NCBI GenBank assembly: GCA_019239895.1
Contig: JAFAZH010000004.1
Span: 62,001-126,000, forward strand
From: Abditibacteriaceae bacterium
GTDB lineage: Bacteria; Armatimonadota; Abditibacteriia; Abditibacteriales; Abditibacteriaceae
Direction: 5' to 3'
DNA: 64,000 nucleotides
Position 1 is the first letter of the stretch. Each line of letters starts with the position of its first letter. A model generated the notes under the pieces. That model was given only the letters and a program-made list of their open reading frames with translations. It ran no database searches and was not told the DNA's origin. Position numbers and translations under genes: made by a program. Below, one piece after another: positions 56,096 to 64,000 of this stretch.

Positions 56096-57895
56096 CTAAA
56101 TCTTCTTTTTGCCCGCGTTAATATCGTCTGTCCATTCCGATGTATAGGTGCTGGCGGTCGCCGTCGCAGTGGCACCGTCTAAGCCGTTGCCATTAGAACC
56201 GGGGATGGGCACCGCCTTATTTGAGCTATCGAGCACCATATCATGCACCGTCTTGCCACCTGGAATCATGGGAAATACATCTTCCTCAGCATCCGTCATG
56301 AAGTTGAGCAACACCGTGCCGGGGTTCTTTTGCGCCTCACGAATCGCATCGGCGACTTCGTCCGCTTCGGTGATGGTTACACCGGTGGCCGAATACGCTT
56401 CAGCAAGCTTAGCAAAGTCCGGGCAACGGGAGAGATCAATGCCACTCCAACGCCGCTCGTAGAACATCTTCTGCCACTGGCGCACCATGCCCAGCGAGCT
56501 ATTGTTCAAGAGGGCAATTTTGACGGGAATATCATACAGCACCCCGGTGGCTAACTCTTGCAGGTTCATCTGGAAGGAACCATCGCCGGTGATGCACCAG
56601 ACCTCACGATCAATGCAACCAACTTTAGCGCCAATCGCCGCCGGATAACCATAACCCATCGTGCCCAGACCACCACTGGTAATAAAAGAGCGCGTGCGCT
56701 TGGGATTATAATACTGCGCCGCCCACATTTGGTGCTGGCCCACATCGGTCGTCACAATGGCTTCGCCGTCCGTAGCCTTATTTAACTCCGCAATCACCTG
56801 CTGCGGCTTGAGCTTGCCAGTTCCTGTGTTCTCATAAGTTAAGGGCGCAGCCTTTTTCCACTCGTCAATGCGCTCTAACCATTGCGTGTGCTTCTTAGGC
56901 GCGACCACTTCGGTTAATTGATTAATGACACTTTTCACGTCGCCCAAAATAGGCACTTGCGCAAAGCGGATTTTACCCAACTCTGCCGAGTCAATATCTA
57001 CGTGGATGACTTTGGCATTGGGCGCAAACGCCTTGGGATCACCCGTCACACGGTCATCAAAGCGGGCACCAAGCGCAATCAACAGGTCGGCTTCATGCAC
57101 GGCCCAGTTCGCATAGGCGGTGCCATGCATCCCTAACATATCTAAAGACAACTGGTGCCCCGCCGGGAAACCACCACGACCTAAGAGTGTGGTCGTCACC
57201 GGGGCATCAATCTTTTCGGCCAACTTCAATAACTCGTCGGCGGCCCCGGCTGCGTTAATACCATTACCCACATACAGCACTGGCTGCCTGGCTTCGGCAA
57301 TCAATTTGGCCGCCGCTTTAATTTGCTCAGTGGCCGCAGGCAAATTCGGATTATAGCCGCGCAGGTTCACCGTTTCAGGATAAAGAAATTGATCCAAAGG
57401 CCCGGCGCTAATATCTTTGGGAATATCAATTAATACTGGCCCAGGCCGCCCGGTGCGGGCCAGGTAGAATGCTTCTTTGACAATACGCGGAATATCGGAA
57501 CTACGCCGCACGAGGTAGTTATGCTTCACCACCGGCATAGTGATACCAAAGGTATCGCACTCTTGAAAGGCATCTTTACCGATATTGGGTGTAGCGACCT
57601 GGCCCGTAATGACTACAATTGGCGTCGAATCCATAAAGGCATCGGTAATTGCCGTAACCAGATTAGTCGCGCCAGGGCCGGAGGTGCCCATGCACACCCC
57701 GACTCGTCCGGTGGCACGCGCATAGCCTTCGGCCATGTGTCCCGCGCCCTGCTCATGCCGGGTTAAGATACTCCAAATATCTTCCTGTTTACCCAGTGCA
57801 TCATAAATGGGGAGAATCGCGCCGCCCGAAATGCCGAACAGCACATCCACACCCTCTCGTTTTAAACTTTCGAGTAAAGCCTCTGCTCCATCCAT
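56096..57895 (-). CDS. ilvB: Acetolactate synthase large subunit
   Basis: 599 aa. ThDP-dependent first common enzyme of Val/Leu/Ile synthesis. Motifs: ILTRHEQGAGHMAEGYARATG with the catalytic Glu, MGTSGPGATNLVTA, the ThDP-binding GDGSFQMNLQELATGVLYDI through LLNNSSLGMVRQW, and a FAD-binding central domain. The C-terminal about 45 residues are an Ala/Thr/Gly-rich tail not usual in the family. GGAGG is 8 nt before the ATG. The upstream region carries a T-box with terminator. Confidence 0.95.
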   Translation of the reverse strand: MDGAEALLESLKREGVDVLFGISGGAILPIYDALGKQEDIWSILTRHEQGAGHMAEGYARATGRVGVCMGTSGPGATNLVTAITDAFMDSTPIVVITGQVATPNIGKDAFQECDTFGITMPVVKHNYLVRRSSDIPRIVKEAFYLARTGRPGPVLIDIPKDISAGPLDQFLYPETVNLRGYNPNLPAATEQIKAAAKLIAEARQPVLYVGNGINAAGAADELLKLAEKIDAPVTTTLLGRGGFPAGHQLSLDMLGMHGTAYANWAVHEADLLIALGARFDDRVTGDPKAFAPNAKVIHVDIDSAELGKIRFAQVPILGDVKSVINQLTEVVAPKKHTQWLERIDEWKKAAPLTYENTGTGKLKPQQVIAELNKATDGEAIVTTDVGQHQMWAAQYYNPKRTRSFITSGGLGTMGYGYPAAIGAKVGCIDREVWCITGDGSFQMNLQELATGVLYDIPVKIALLNNSSLGMVRQWQKMFYERRWSGIDLSRCPDFAKLAEAYSATGVTITEADEVADAIREAQKNPGTVLLNFMTDAEEDVFPMIPGGKTVHDMVLDSSNKAVPIPGSNGNGLDGATATATASTYTSEWTDDINAGKKKI

Positions 57896-57929
57896 ATCTA
57901 AACCTCCATCGATCTCAACACATTCACAT

Positions 57930-58102
57930 TTTCAACACAGAGAACACAAAGATTTCACAAAGAACACAGACTTAGAACTGAGGATCGAGGATAGAAGATT
58001 GAGGATAGCCAGTAACAAACTGCCATTTTAATTCCGTTCCTCTATTCTCTATCTTCATTCCTTTGTGCCCTTTGTGCCTCCTTTGTGTTCTCTGTGTTGA
58101 AA
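57930..58102. repeat. Word-type inverted repeat A7 in the ilvB leader
   Basis: 22-nt perfect outer arms (57930-57951 and 58081-58102; TTTCAACACAGAGAACACAA...), followed by CACAAAG words and inner GAGGATCGAGGATAGAAGAT words facing CTATTCTCTATCTTC. It lies between the T-box terminator and the ilvB ribosome-binding site. Confidence 0.88.
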
Positions 58103-58114
58103 CCAACTCAGCAT

Positions 58115-58188
58115 AAAAACAAAAACTCCCGCCCTGCGCGTTGCGATAGCTGTAAAAAGTCTATCGTAACGTCGCGGGACGGGAGTTT
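58115..58188 (-). terminator. T-box attenuator terminator
   Basis: AAACTCCCGTCCCGCGACGT and following bases (58188-58161) pair with 58150-58121 across a short loop; TTTTTGTTTTT follows. It lies 220 nt before the ilvB start codon. Confidence 0.88.
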
Positions 58189-58238
58189 GATTTCTTTTAA
58201 ACTCTCGCGTTACCACCCACGTTGATGGTCAGAATACG

Positions 58239-58291
58239 GGAAACAGAATACAGAACATAAGTAACCTCTAATCAGACGGTATCCTGTTTCC
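58239..58291. repeat. Word-type inverted repeat A11 in the T-box linker
   Basis: GGAAACAGAATAC (58239-58251) pairs with GTATCCTGTTTCC (58279-58291), 12 of 13 matches, flanked by AGAATACAGAAC-type words extending to about 58317. It sits between Stem I and the T-box core. Confidence 0.65.
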
Positions 58292-58547
58292 TGTCTACTG
58301 TATTCTTGTGTATTCTTGCTACGTCCATCCACTCATTATCGCTATCACGGGCGAACCCGGCGGACACTACACAAAGAAGCAGGTACCTATGTTGGCGCGT
58401 TGCATCCTCTTCGCATCCACGACTCCGAGGCGACTTCAGCGGCGAACACGTTATTGGTTTCACAGCACATCAACCAACTCTCTCGAACGTTCGGCCCGCT
58501 TACTACTCCTCTTCGCGGTCTTTACCAATTACCAGATTGTCCAATTC

Positions 58548-58576
58548 ATTATAAACCTTTAGCGGCACTCTGTCAA
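58548..58576 (-). promoter_or_regulatory. Consensus sigma-70 promoter of the ilv T-box operon
   Basis: Minus-strand TTGACA (58576-58571), a 17-nt spacer and TATAAT (58553-58548), a full match to consensus. Predicted start near 58541. The left end of the IS element is only about 12 nt upstream of the -35 box. Confidence 0.9.
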
Positions 58577-58588
58577 CGTGCCATAGTA

Positions 58589-59530
58589 TTCTCCGTAAAT
58601 TTCCGCCAGTCTGCACGCTTAGGAGCAGACTATGAATATGGAAAAAGCAACGGAGATGGTATTAGCCCAAGAGTTGTTTGAGCAGGGCCTGAGCAAGTCG
58701 GCGATTGCCCGTCGGCTGGGGCGGGATCGAGAGACGATCCGCCTGTGGTTGCGTGGTATCGAGCAGCAGGGACAAAAGGCCTTCTTAGATCAACAGGCGC
58801 GGGCTTGTAAGGTGCCACGGCCCACTCGCCAGGTGGATGCGGTGGTCAAACGCTGGATTTGGCAGATTCGAGAACGCGAGCAAGGCTGTTGTGGGCAAAA
58901 GATTGCTTACTTTTTAGAACGTGAACACGGCGTCAAACTTTCTGTGCCTAAGATTTATGAGGTCTTAGCCGAAAAGTATGTGCTACGCTCCAAGGGGAAA
59001 AAGAACCAAGTGCGTGGACCAGTGCCGCAAGCCACTGCCGCGCGCCAAGTGGTGCAGATGGACAGTGTGGACTTCGGCGGCTTGTTTGCTTTCACGGCGG
59101 TGGACATCTTTAGTCGAGAAGCCGATGTTTTGCTGCGCCCGGCACTCACGGCAGAAAACGGTGCAGCCTTCTTGCACCGGTGTATGAGACGCCGCTTCAA
59201 CCGCTTTGTGCAGGGAGTGCAAACGGATGGCGGCAGTGAGTTTGAAGCCGAGTTTGCTCGCCAAGTATGGAACTACTGTGGGCAGCATCGTATTGCAAGG
59301 CCTTACAAGAAAAATGAGCAGGCGCATATTGAGAGTTTCAATCGCACTCTAAGAAAGGAGTGCTTGGGCTGGAAGAAATACCAAGCCGAGGATGCCGGAC
59401 GCTTATTATCACAGGTGGAGATGTTTTTAGAGCGCTATCATTATCAGCGTCCACACCTAGCTTTCAAGCCAATGCGACCACCCCTTGAAAAATAGCAACT
59501 GGCGCAAACTTACGGAAACATTACGGAGAA
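58589..59530 (+). mobile_element. IS481-like insertion sequence
   Basis: About 940 bp. The ends are imperfect inverted repeats: TTCTCCGTAAATTTCCGCCA at 58589 and, as the complement of the right end, TTCTCCGTAATGTTTCCGTA at 59530, both leading to GCCAGT. One transposase gene lies inside. I see no clear target-site duplication, so the exact ends are approximate. It is inserted just upstream of the ilv promoter. Confidence 0.75.
58632..59495 (+). CDS. DDE transposase (IS481-like, integrase core)
   Basis: 287 aa, apparently complete. N-terminal helix-turn-helix (FEQGLSKSAIARRLGRDRET, about 15-34) and a second DNA-binding region, then an RNase H-fold rve core with candidate catalytic acids in VQMDSVDFGG, VQTDGGSEFE and AHIESFNRTLRKE. 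AGGAG lies 6 nt before the ATG. IS3-family orfB proteins share the core, but there is no orfA and the HTH is on the same chain, which fits IS481 better. Confidence 0.85.
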   Translation: MNMEKATEMVLAQELFEQGLSKSAIARRLGRDRETIRLWLRGIEQQGQKAFLDQQARACKVPRPTRQVDAVVKRWIWQIREREQGCCGQKIAYFLEREHGVKLSVPKIYEVLAEKYVLRSKGKKNQVRGPVPQATAARQVVQMDSVDFGGLFAFTAVDIFSREADVLLRPALTAENGAAFLHRCMRRRFNRFVQGVQTDGGSEFEAEFARQVWNYCGQHRIARPYKKNEQAHIESFNRTLRKECLGWKKYQAEDAGRLLSQVEMFLERYHYQRPHLAFKPMRPPLEK

Positions 59531-59845
59531 ATGTAGTTTTCTCTCAGCTTTTAAACATCGGCTTGCTCAATAACACAGAGTCCGTTTCTGCTCCGCGCAA
59601 ATTCGCCACTTATTTTTTAACCACACATAACGTCCTTTGCGTGCGGTAACATCAGGCAATGGCAGGCAACTGGAACACGTCGCACAGCTTCGATACGAAG
59701 ACCTAATGGCTCTTTCCAAACTGGCGGATCAGGCGCATAGCCGCATTCTCGAATTGCGCCATGCGCCGCCTGCCTAATCCCACGGGACGGCCTCACCAGC
59801 CGCCCCCTTCCGACCATTGAAGTCCAAAGACGCGAGGTAGGCTGG
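59531..59845. other. 315-bp gene-free stretch between IS and response regulator
   Basis: No supported gene. A plus-strand frame 59637-59777 (TTG start, about 47 codons, ending RILELRHAPPA) looks slightly protein-like but has no homology signal or ribosome-binding site. No clear hairpin or promoter was seen. Confidence 0.5.
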
Positions 59846-60862
59846 CTAAATGAGTTCCTCATGCGGCAACTTCAGAAAAGCTTCTACGACTTGGGGATCA
59901 AAGTGCCGGCCACTTTGCTGGCGTAGTTCTACCAGAGCCTCCTCAATACTCCATGCCTTTTTATAAGGTCGCTCGTGGGTGAGAGCATCAAAGACATCAA
60001 CAATGGCCACAATGCGCCCTTCGATTGGAATCTCCTCCCCTTTAAGCCGATTGGGATAGCCGGAGCCATCCCACTTCTCATGGTGAGTGCCAGCGATGTG
60101 CTCTGCCGTTTGCAATAGTGCGGAGTCGCCCCCAGCCAACAATGACGCACCAATCTCAGCATGGGTTTTGATGATGGTGAACTCAGCATCGGTCAATTTG
60201 CCCGGCTTGAGCAGGATCAGGTCAGAGATACCAATCTTACCGATATCGTGTAAGGGGGCGGCCTGGCGAATGAATTCGCTTTGCTCTGGCGACAAGCCCA
60301 GTTGTTGCGCCAGAAGAACGGAGGTGTGACCTACCCGCTGAGTGTGCTTCCCGGTGTCGTCATCCCGGAACTCTCCGGCTCGTGCCAAGCGCTGGAGGAT
60401 CTCCATTTGCGACTGGGCCACCTGAGCCGTGCGCTCTCGCACGCGTTCTTCCATTGTGCGATGGAGTAACCGAGTGGCTAACAGGTTAGCAATGCGTAGT
60501 AAGACTTCGGTTTGGTCCAGGGGTTTGGTGAGGAAATCAGTAGCCCCACCAGCCAGAGCGGAATTTTTAGCTTCGCTGGTGACATTGGCGGTGAGAATGA
60601 GGATGGGAAGAAAGGTTTCCCCGGGAATGAGATAACTCAAGCGCTCCATGACTTCAAACCCATTCATCTCGGGCATCATCAAATCCAAAAGGATGAGGTC
60701 CGGCTGGCGCTCGACGAACAAAGGAAAGACTTCATGCGGGTTTGTCGTGCTAAATACATTGGAATACCCCGCGTTTTGCAGAATCTTTTCCAAGAGCCGG
60801 ACATTGGCCAGTTCGTCATCCACAATGAGAATGCCTGCATTGAGAAAAGCCAATTTAGCCAT
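59846..60862 (-). CDS. Response regulator with HD-GYP phosphodiesterase domain
   Basis: 338 aa. Receiver domain (about 8-130; ILIVDDE, phospho-acceptor Asp in [23 protein letters not shown]), a helical linker, and an HD-GYP domain (about 155-330; [47 protein letters not shown]). HD-GYP proteins hydrolyse cyclic di-GMP; all key residues are seen. It follows the hybrid kinase gene by about 100 nt on the same strand and is a likely target of its phosphorelay. Confidence 0.93.
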   Translation of the reverse strand: MAKLAFLNAGILIVDDELANVRLLEKILQNAGYSNVFSTTNPHEVFPLFVERQPDLILLDLMMPEMNGFEVMERLSYLIPGETFLPILILTANVTSEAKNSALAGGATDFLTKPLDQTEVLLRIANLLATRLLHRTMEERVRERTAQVAQSQMEILQRLARAGEFRDDDTGKHTQRVGHTSVLLAQQLGLSPEQSEFIRQAAPLHDIGKIGISDLILLKPGKLTDAEFTIIKTHAEIGASLLAGGDSALLQTAEHIAGTHHEKWDGSGYPNRLKGEEIPIEGRIVAIVDVFDALTHERPYKKAWSIEEALVELRQQSGRHFDPQVVEAFLKLPHEELI

Positions 60863-60963
60863 AGTGCTTGCCTTTAGGGTCTGATTTTTGCTGCTTCACC
60901 GGTGCGGCAGGTGTCCTTGAACCATGTGGCGTTTATTCATGAACTTTTCAGCGCTCTTTAGGT

Positions 60964-63900
60964 TCAGCGCTCTTTAGGGTCGCCTAATGCTTTGTCCAGC
61001 ACTTCCAGAAACTTACGGATATCCAAGGGCTTGGTCAAGTAGCCATACGCACCGGCACTCAACATGCGGGCGATTTGTCCCGGTGTGGCATCAGCACTGA
61101 CGACGACGACCGGAATGCGCTGTGTGGTTGGTTCAGCGCGCAGGCTCAATAGCACTTCATAACCTGATAATTCAGGAAGATGCAGATCCAGCAAAATCAA
61201 GTCGGGAAGGTGGTTTAGCGCCAGCTTCAACCCCTCATTGCCTTGCATGGCGGAAATCAATGTGGCCCCCGGACGCTCCCGGAGAATCTCTTCCATCAGA
61301 TGCAGGTTAGAAAGATTGTCCTCAATATAAAGAATTGTATGTTCCCGTAATGCGGCTGGTGTAACGGGGACGGAATCTGCCCGTGGCGCGGCGCTTGTGA
61401 GGGGGCTGGAAACGACCGCTAACTCTACGGAGAAGGTGCTCCCTTCCCCAACAATGCTTGCCACGCCCATGCGCCCTTCCATTGCTTCAATGAGTCGTTT
61501 AGAAATAGCCAGCCCCAAGCCAGTACCTTCGATGCGCGAGTGCTCAGCGCCTAATCGTTCAAAGGGGATAAATAGCCGCTCCATTTTCTCCGGTGCGATT
61601 CCAGGCCCCGTATCCCGCACCAGAATCCGCAAATGATGGTCGCCAACTGCCTCGCACGCAACGGATACGCTGCCTCCATCCCGATTGTATTTCAGGGCAT
61701 TGCTCATCAGGTTGAGCAGCACCTGCTTAAGCCGCTGGCTGTCCGCCTTGACAAACAAATGCTCCGGCGCCGTGCCAGTCACGAGCTCTCGTAACTCAAC
61801 TCCCGTTGACCTGCTCAAAGGACGCACCAAATCCACAGTCTCACTCACGATATCACCCACGGAAACGGGTTCTAGTGAAAGCTGCATCCGCCCAGCTTCA
61901 ATGCGCGCGATGTCCAGCACTTCATTGATGAGGTCGAGCAGATGACGTCCGCCTTTCAGGATGAAGTCGACGGACTCCTGCTGACCGGGGGCAAGATTTC
62001 CTGATTGCAACAATTGTCCAAACCCCAAAATGGCGTTCAGCGGAGTGCGCAATTCATGGCTCATGCGCGACAGGAATTCACTTTTAGCGAGGTTAGCTTT
62101 ATCCGCCTCTTCTTTGGCGTTTTGAAGCTGCTTGTTGGTTTCAGCCAATTCAGCGGTCCGCTCCTCGACCCGGATCTCTAACTCCTCATGAGACCGGCGT
62201 AGCGCCTCTTCCATCCCCTTGCGGGGGGTGATGTCTTCGCTGACTGACGCGAAATGCGTGATTTCGCCCATCTCATTAGTGATCGGCGCGATGGCCAGGG
62301 ACTCCCAGTAGAGTTCTCCATTCTTTTTACGGCTGTACGATTCTCCGTGCCATTCTTTTCCCGAGTTCAGGGCATTTAATAGTTGCTGATAACTCTCCTC
62401 TGGCATATTACGTCCCACTAATTCACGCGGCTTGAGGCCGTATACTTCCTGCGCCGCATAACCCGTCAATTCGCAGAACTTTGGGTTCACGTAAACGATC
62501 TTTTCTTCCATATCCGTAATAATCACCGACGCCGGACTTTGTTCAACCGCCTGCGACAACTGGCGCAGGCGCTCCTGGGTTGCCAGGTTCTCGGTGATAT
62601 CTTTACCAAAAACGGAGATGCCAAATGTTTCATCGTCATGCTTAAGTGGCTGGAAGCTGAGTAAGAGAGTCCGAGTGCTGGACTTAAACTTATGCTCGAC
62701 TCTGAAAGCGCCATCGCTGAGGGTTCGGCGAAACATAGCGAGCCATAATTCTCTTCTTTGAGGATCGGGCACCATCTCGTGTGGGGACTTTCCATACGGA
62801 TTAGCAATGCCAAGTTCTTTGGCGGCGAACTCACAGTGAGCTCGATTGGTAAAGAAGATTCTGAACTCCTCCGCGTCAACGGCCCAGACCATGTCATCCG
62901 TGCTGTCAACGATGGCCGATAGCATCGTCTGTGACTCTTGTATTTGATGTTCATTTCGCTTACGCTCGGTGACAACACCCAGGATGTCTGCGACAGCATC
63001 AATGAGTAACCGTTCCTCTTTGAGAAACGGCCCCTCGTCCTCATTCGGTTTTTCTTCGAGGTAGAAAACTTCAATGCAGCCTACGACTTCGCCATTGACC
63101 TCGACCGGCGCGACTTGTTTCCAGGTGGACTCCTGGAAGTTCGTTGTCAGGAACTCGGTGTCTTCGACCACAACGCGGGCACAGGTGATCTCTGGGTATT
63201 GCCAGGCGGGGGGCGCCAGGTTCGCAATATTTTGATAAATCTCCTCCAGAGTGATGCCTTGCTTGGCAAACATCTCGCTGAGATGGTAGAACATCTGCAA
63301 CTCTTTCACGCGTTCCCGCAGGTCTCTCTCCATTTGTTGGCGCTGCTCTTCACGAGCGAAAGCGTCCAGTGCGAATGAGACATCACCGGCAATCTCCTCC
63401 AGGAGTCTTACTTCCTTATCTTGAAACGCTTCGGGAGTGTTGGCGTAAACGGTGAGAGTGCCAACTGGCTTGCCTTCTAAGCGCAGCGGATAATCGGCGG
63501 AGGCGGCACAGTTGTTTTCCCAAGCAGCCTCTCTCCAGAGAAGAGTGGCTGAATCCTTGCCAAAGTCATTGCAGATATAGGGTCGGCCCTCACGAAAAGC
63601 TGTTCCTGTCGGACCACGACCTGCGGGCCGATCATCACCGAAAATCTCGATGTCCCGCAAATAATGGTGAGTGTCACCCCAACTGGCGATGGGTCGGATG
63701 CGCTGAGTTCCTGCATCATGCCAGCCAATCCATACCATGCAGAATCCGCCTTTTTCTACCAGGATGCGACAGACTTTCTGGAGTAACTCCTGACGAGAGG
63801 AAGTGCGCACAATGGCTTTGTTGATATGACTGAGGGCTGCATACAAGCGTGTAAGCCGCTCCACTTCCCGCTCAATCCTATCCAACTCACTGACGTCTCC

Positions 63901-63966
63901 CTGGTCGTCTGCACTCCCATTTAATGTCGGCTTAGCCTTCTGACCTTCGAGCGCTCGGACAATCAC
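60964..63966 (-). CDS. Hybrid sensor histidine kinase, start possibly outside window
   Basis: 1000 aa from GTG 63966, but the frame is open to the right edge (no stop in the last 34 nt), so the real start may lie outside. Order: GAF domain (about 40-205), second GAF-like domain (about 225-335), PAS (about 345-470) and PAS (about 475-600), coiled coil, HisKA with H637 in MSHELRTP, HATPase_c (N-box LNLMSNALKYN, DTGPGIAPE, GTGLGLAISKRL) and a C-terminal receiver (LILLDLHLPELSGYE). No membrane segment, so it senses a cytoplasmic cue. Phosphate would pass to its own receiver and perhaps to the HD-GYP regulator. Confidence 0.9.
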   Translation of the reverse strand: MIVRALEGQKAKPTLNGSADDQGDVSELDRIEREVERLTRLYAALSHINKAIVRTSSRQELLQKVCRILVEKGGFCMVWIGWHDAGTQRIRPIASWGDTHHYLRDIEIFGDDRPAGRGPTGTAFREGRPYICNDFGKDSATLLWREAAWENNCAASADYPLRLEGKPVGTLTVYANTPEAFQDKEVRLLEEIAGDVSFALDAFAREEQRQQMERDLRERVKELQMFYHLSEMFAKQGITLEEIYQNIANLAPPAWQYPEITCARVVVEDTEFLTTNFQESTWKQVAPVEVNGEVVGCIEVFYLEEKPNEDEGPFLKEERLLIDAVADILGVVTERKRNEHQIQESQTMLSAIVDSTDDMVWAVDAEEFRIFFTNRAHCEFAAKELGIANPYGKSPHEMVPDPQRRELWLAMFRRTLSDGAFRVEHKFKSSTRTLLLSFQPLKHDDETFGISVFGKDITENLATQERLRQLSQAVEQSPASVIITDMEEKIVYVNPKFCELTGYAAQEVYGLKPRELVGRNMPEESYQQLLNALNSGKEWHGESYSRKKNGELYWESLAIAPITNEMGEITHFASVSEDITPRKGMEEALRRSHEELEIRVEERTAELAETNKQLQNAKEEADKANLAKSEFLSRMSHELRTPLNAILGFGQLLQSGNLAPGQQESVDFILKGGRHLLDLINEVLDIARIEAGRMQLSLEPVSVGDIVSETVDLVRPLSRSTGVELRELVTGTAPEHLFVKADSQRLKQVLLNLMSNALKYNRDGGSVSVACEAVGDHHLRILVRDTGPGIAPEKMERLFIPFERLGAEHSRIEGTGLGLAISKRLIEAMEGRMGVASIVGEGSTFSVELAVVSSPLTSAAPRADSVPVTPAALREHTILYIEDNLSNLHLMEEILRERPGATLISAMQGNEGLKLALNHLPDLILLDLHLPELSGYEVLLSLRAEPTTQRIPVVVVSADATPGQIARMLSAGAYGYLTKPLDIRKFLEVLDKALGDPKER

Positions 63967-64000
63967 ATGCCTCAGAAGAGAAGCGTCAAGATGCTGTTTG

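Larger units (their letters stand above)
58115..58541 (-). promoter_or_regulatory. T-box riboswitch leader of ilvB
   Basis: Read on the minus strand, the leader has a Stem I start (GAAGAGGAGTAGTA, about 58514-58501), the apical AGAGAGTTGGTTGATG element near 58484, and the T-box core GTGGGTGGTAACGCGAGAG (58220-58202). Stem I base CCGCGA can pair with TCGTGG. The specifier loop GAA-GUC-G places GUC (Val) at 58434-58432. The UGGU bulge suits a tRNA ending ACCA. The antiterminator (GGG, UGGUA bulge, ACG..., GAGTTT with AAACTC, CGT, CCC) competes with a terminator stem of about 25 bp (58188-58121) followed by TTTTTGTTTTT (58125-58115). Uncharged tRNA should allow readthrough into ilvB. The linker holds an extra inverted repeat. 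Confidence 0.85.

Noticed and set aside
59637-59777. 47-codon plus-strand ORF
   Set aside because: TTG start, no ribosome-binding site, no recognisable homologue; could be chance or a relic.

Overview
The window looks like a chromosomal piece of a Gram-negative-type bacterium, about mid-50s % GC, most plausibly Armatimonadota or a Planctomycetota-like lineage. This is inference from gene content: kdsA (LPS Kdo synthesis), a VanW-type wall protein, many exported Gfo/Idh/MocA oxidoreductases, DUF1080 and ThuA proteins, a TIGR03663/Agl23-type membrane protein, and a T-box riboswitch. No rRNA, tRNA or CRISPR array was found.

Layout. 1-4.06 kb: an AT-richer islet with a metallopeptidase-like protein (cut by the left edge) and a beta-propeller-like protein, bracketed by an 83-bp direct repeat. 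4.1-8.1 kb: galT, a GAF histidine kinase and galK. 8.1-15.2 kb: a repeat-rich gap, a 1532-aa secreted lectin/GH17/Calx-beta protein, and a cytochrome c/copper monooxygenase. 15.3-20.9 kb (minus strand): DUF1361 protein, acetate kinase, ThuA, MFS transporter, M55 aminopeptidase. 21.3-38.5 kb (minus strand): an exported carbohydrate-processing cluster (three Gfo/Idh/MocA oxidoreductases, ThuA-DUF1080, DUF1080, TIM-barrel epimerase-like protein, HEAT-repeat and discoidin-like proteins) plus ApbE, YceI and an Agl23-like protein. 38.6-50.5 kb: a uvrA 3'-end remnant, a lipoprotein, uvrA, a SpoIIE-type phosphatase, a quinate-dehydrogenase-like/acyl-ACP-reductase-like pair, a VanW protein and kdsA. 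50.6-58.6 kb: a membrane protein, then the minus-strand ilvB-ilvN-livG-MBL-coaD-livF run behind a consensus promoter and a T-box leader. 58.6-64 kb: an IS481-like element, an HD-GYP response regulator and a hybrid histidine kinase running off the right edge.

The most striking feature is a set of long inverted repeats built from short permuted words. They fill gene junctions almost edge to edge. In six same-strand gene pairs the hairpin starts 2-9 nt after the upstream stop codon and ends 5-13 nt before the downstream start codon, often with no Shine-Dalgarno sequence in between. Folding would bring stop and start close together, which suggests a structural form of translational coupling. Related words also occur inside the uvrA coding sequence, in the T-box linker, and nested inside a second GC-rich repeat family.

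Functionally, the T-box (apparent Val specifier GUC) probably controls branched-chain amino-acid synthesis (ilvBN) and may extend to the liv transporter ATPases. The exported oxidoreductase/DUF1080/ThuA/epimerase set fits processing of 3-keto-glycosides outside the cytoplasm. The gal genes feed galactose into central metabolism.
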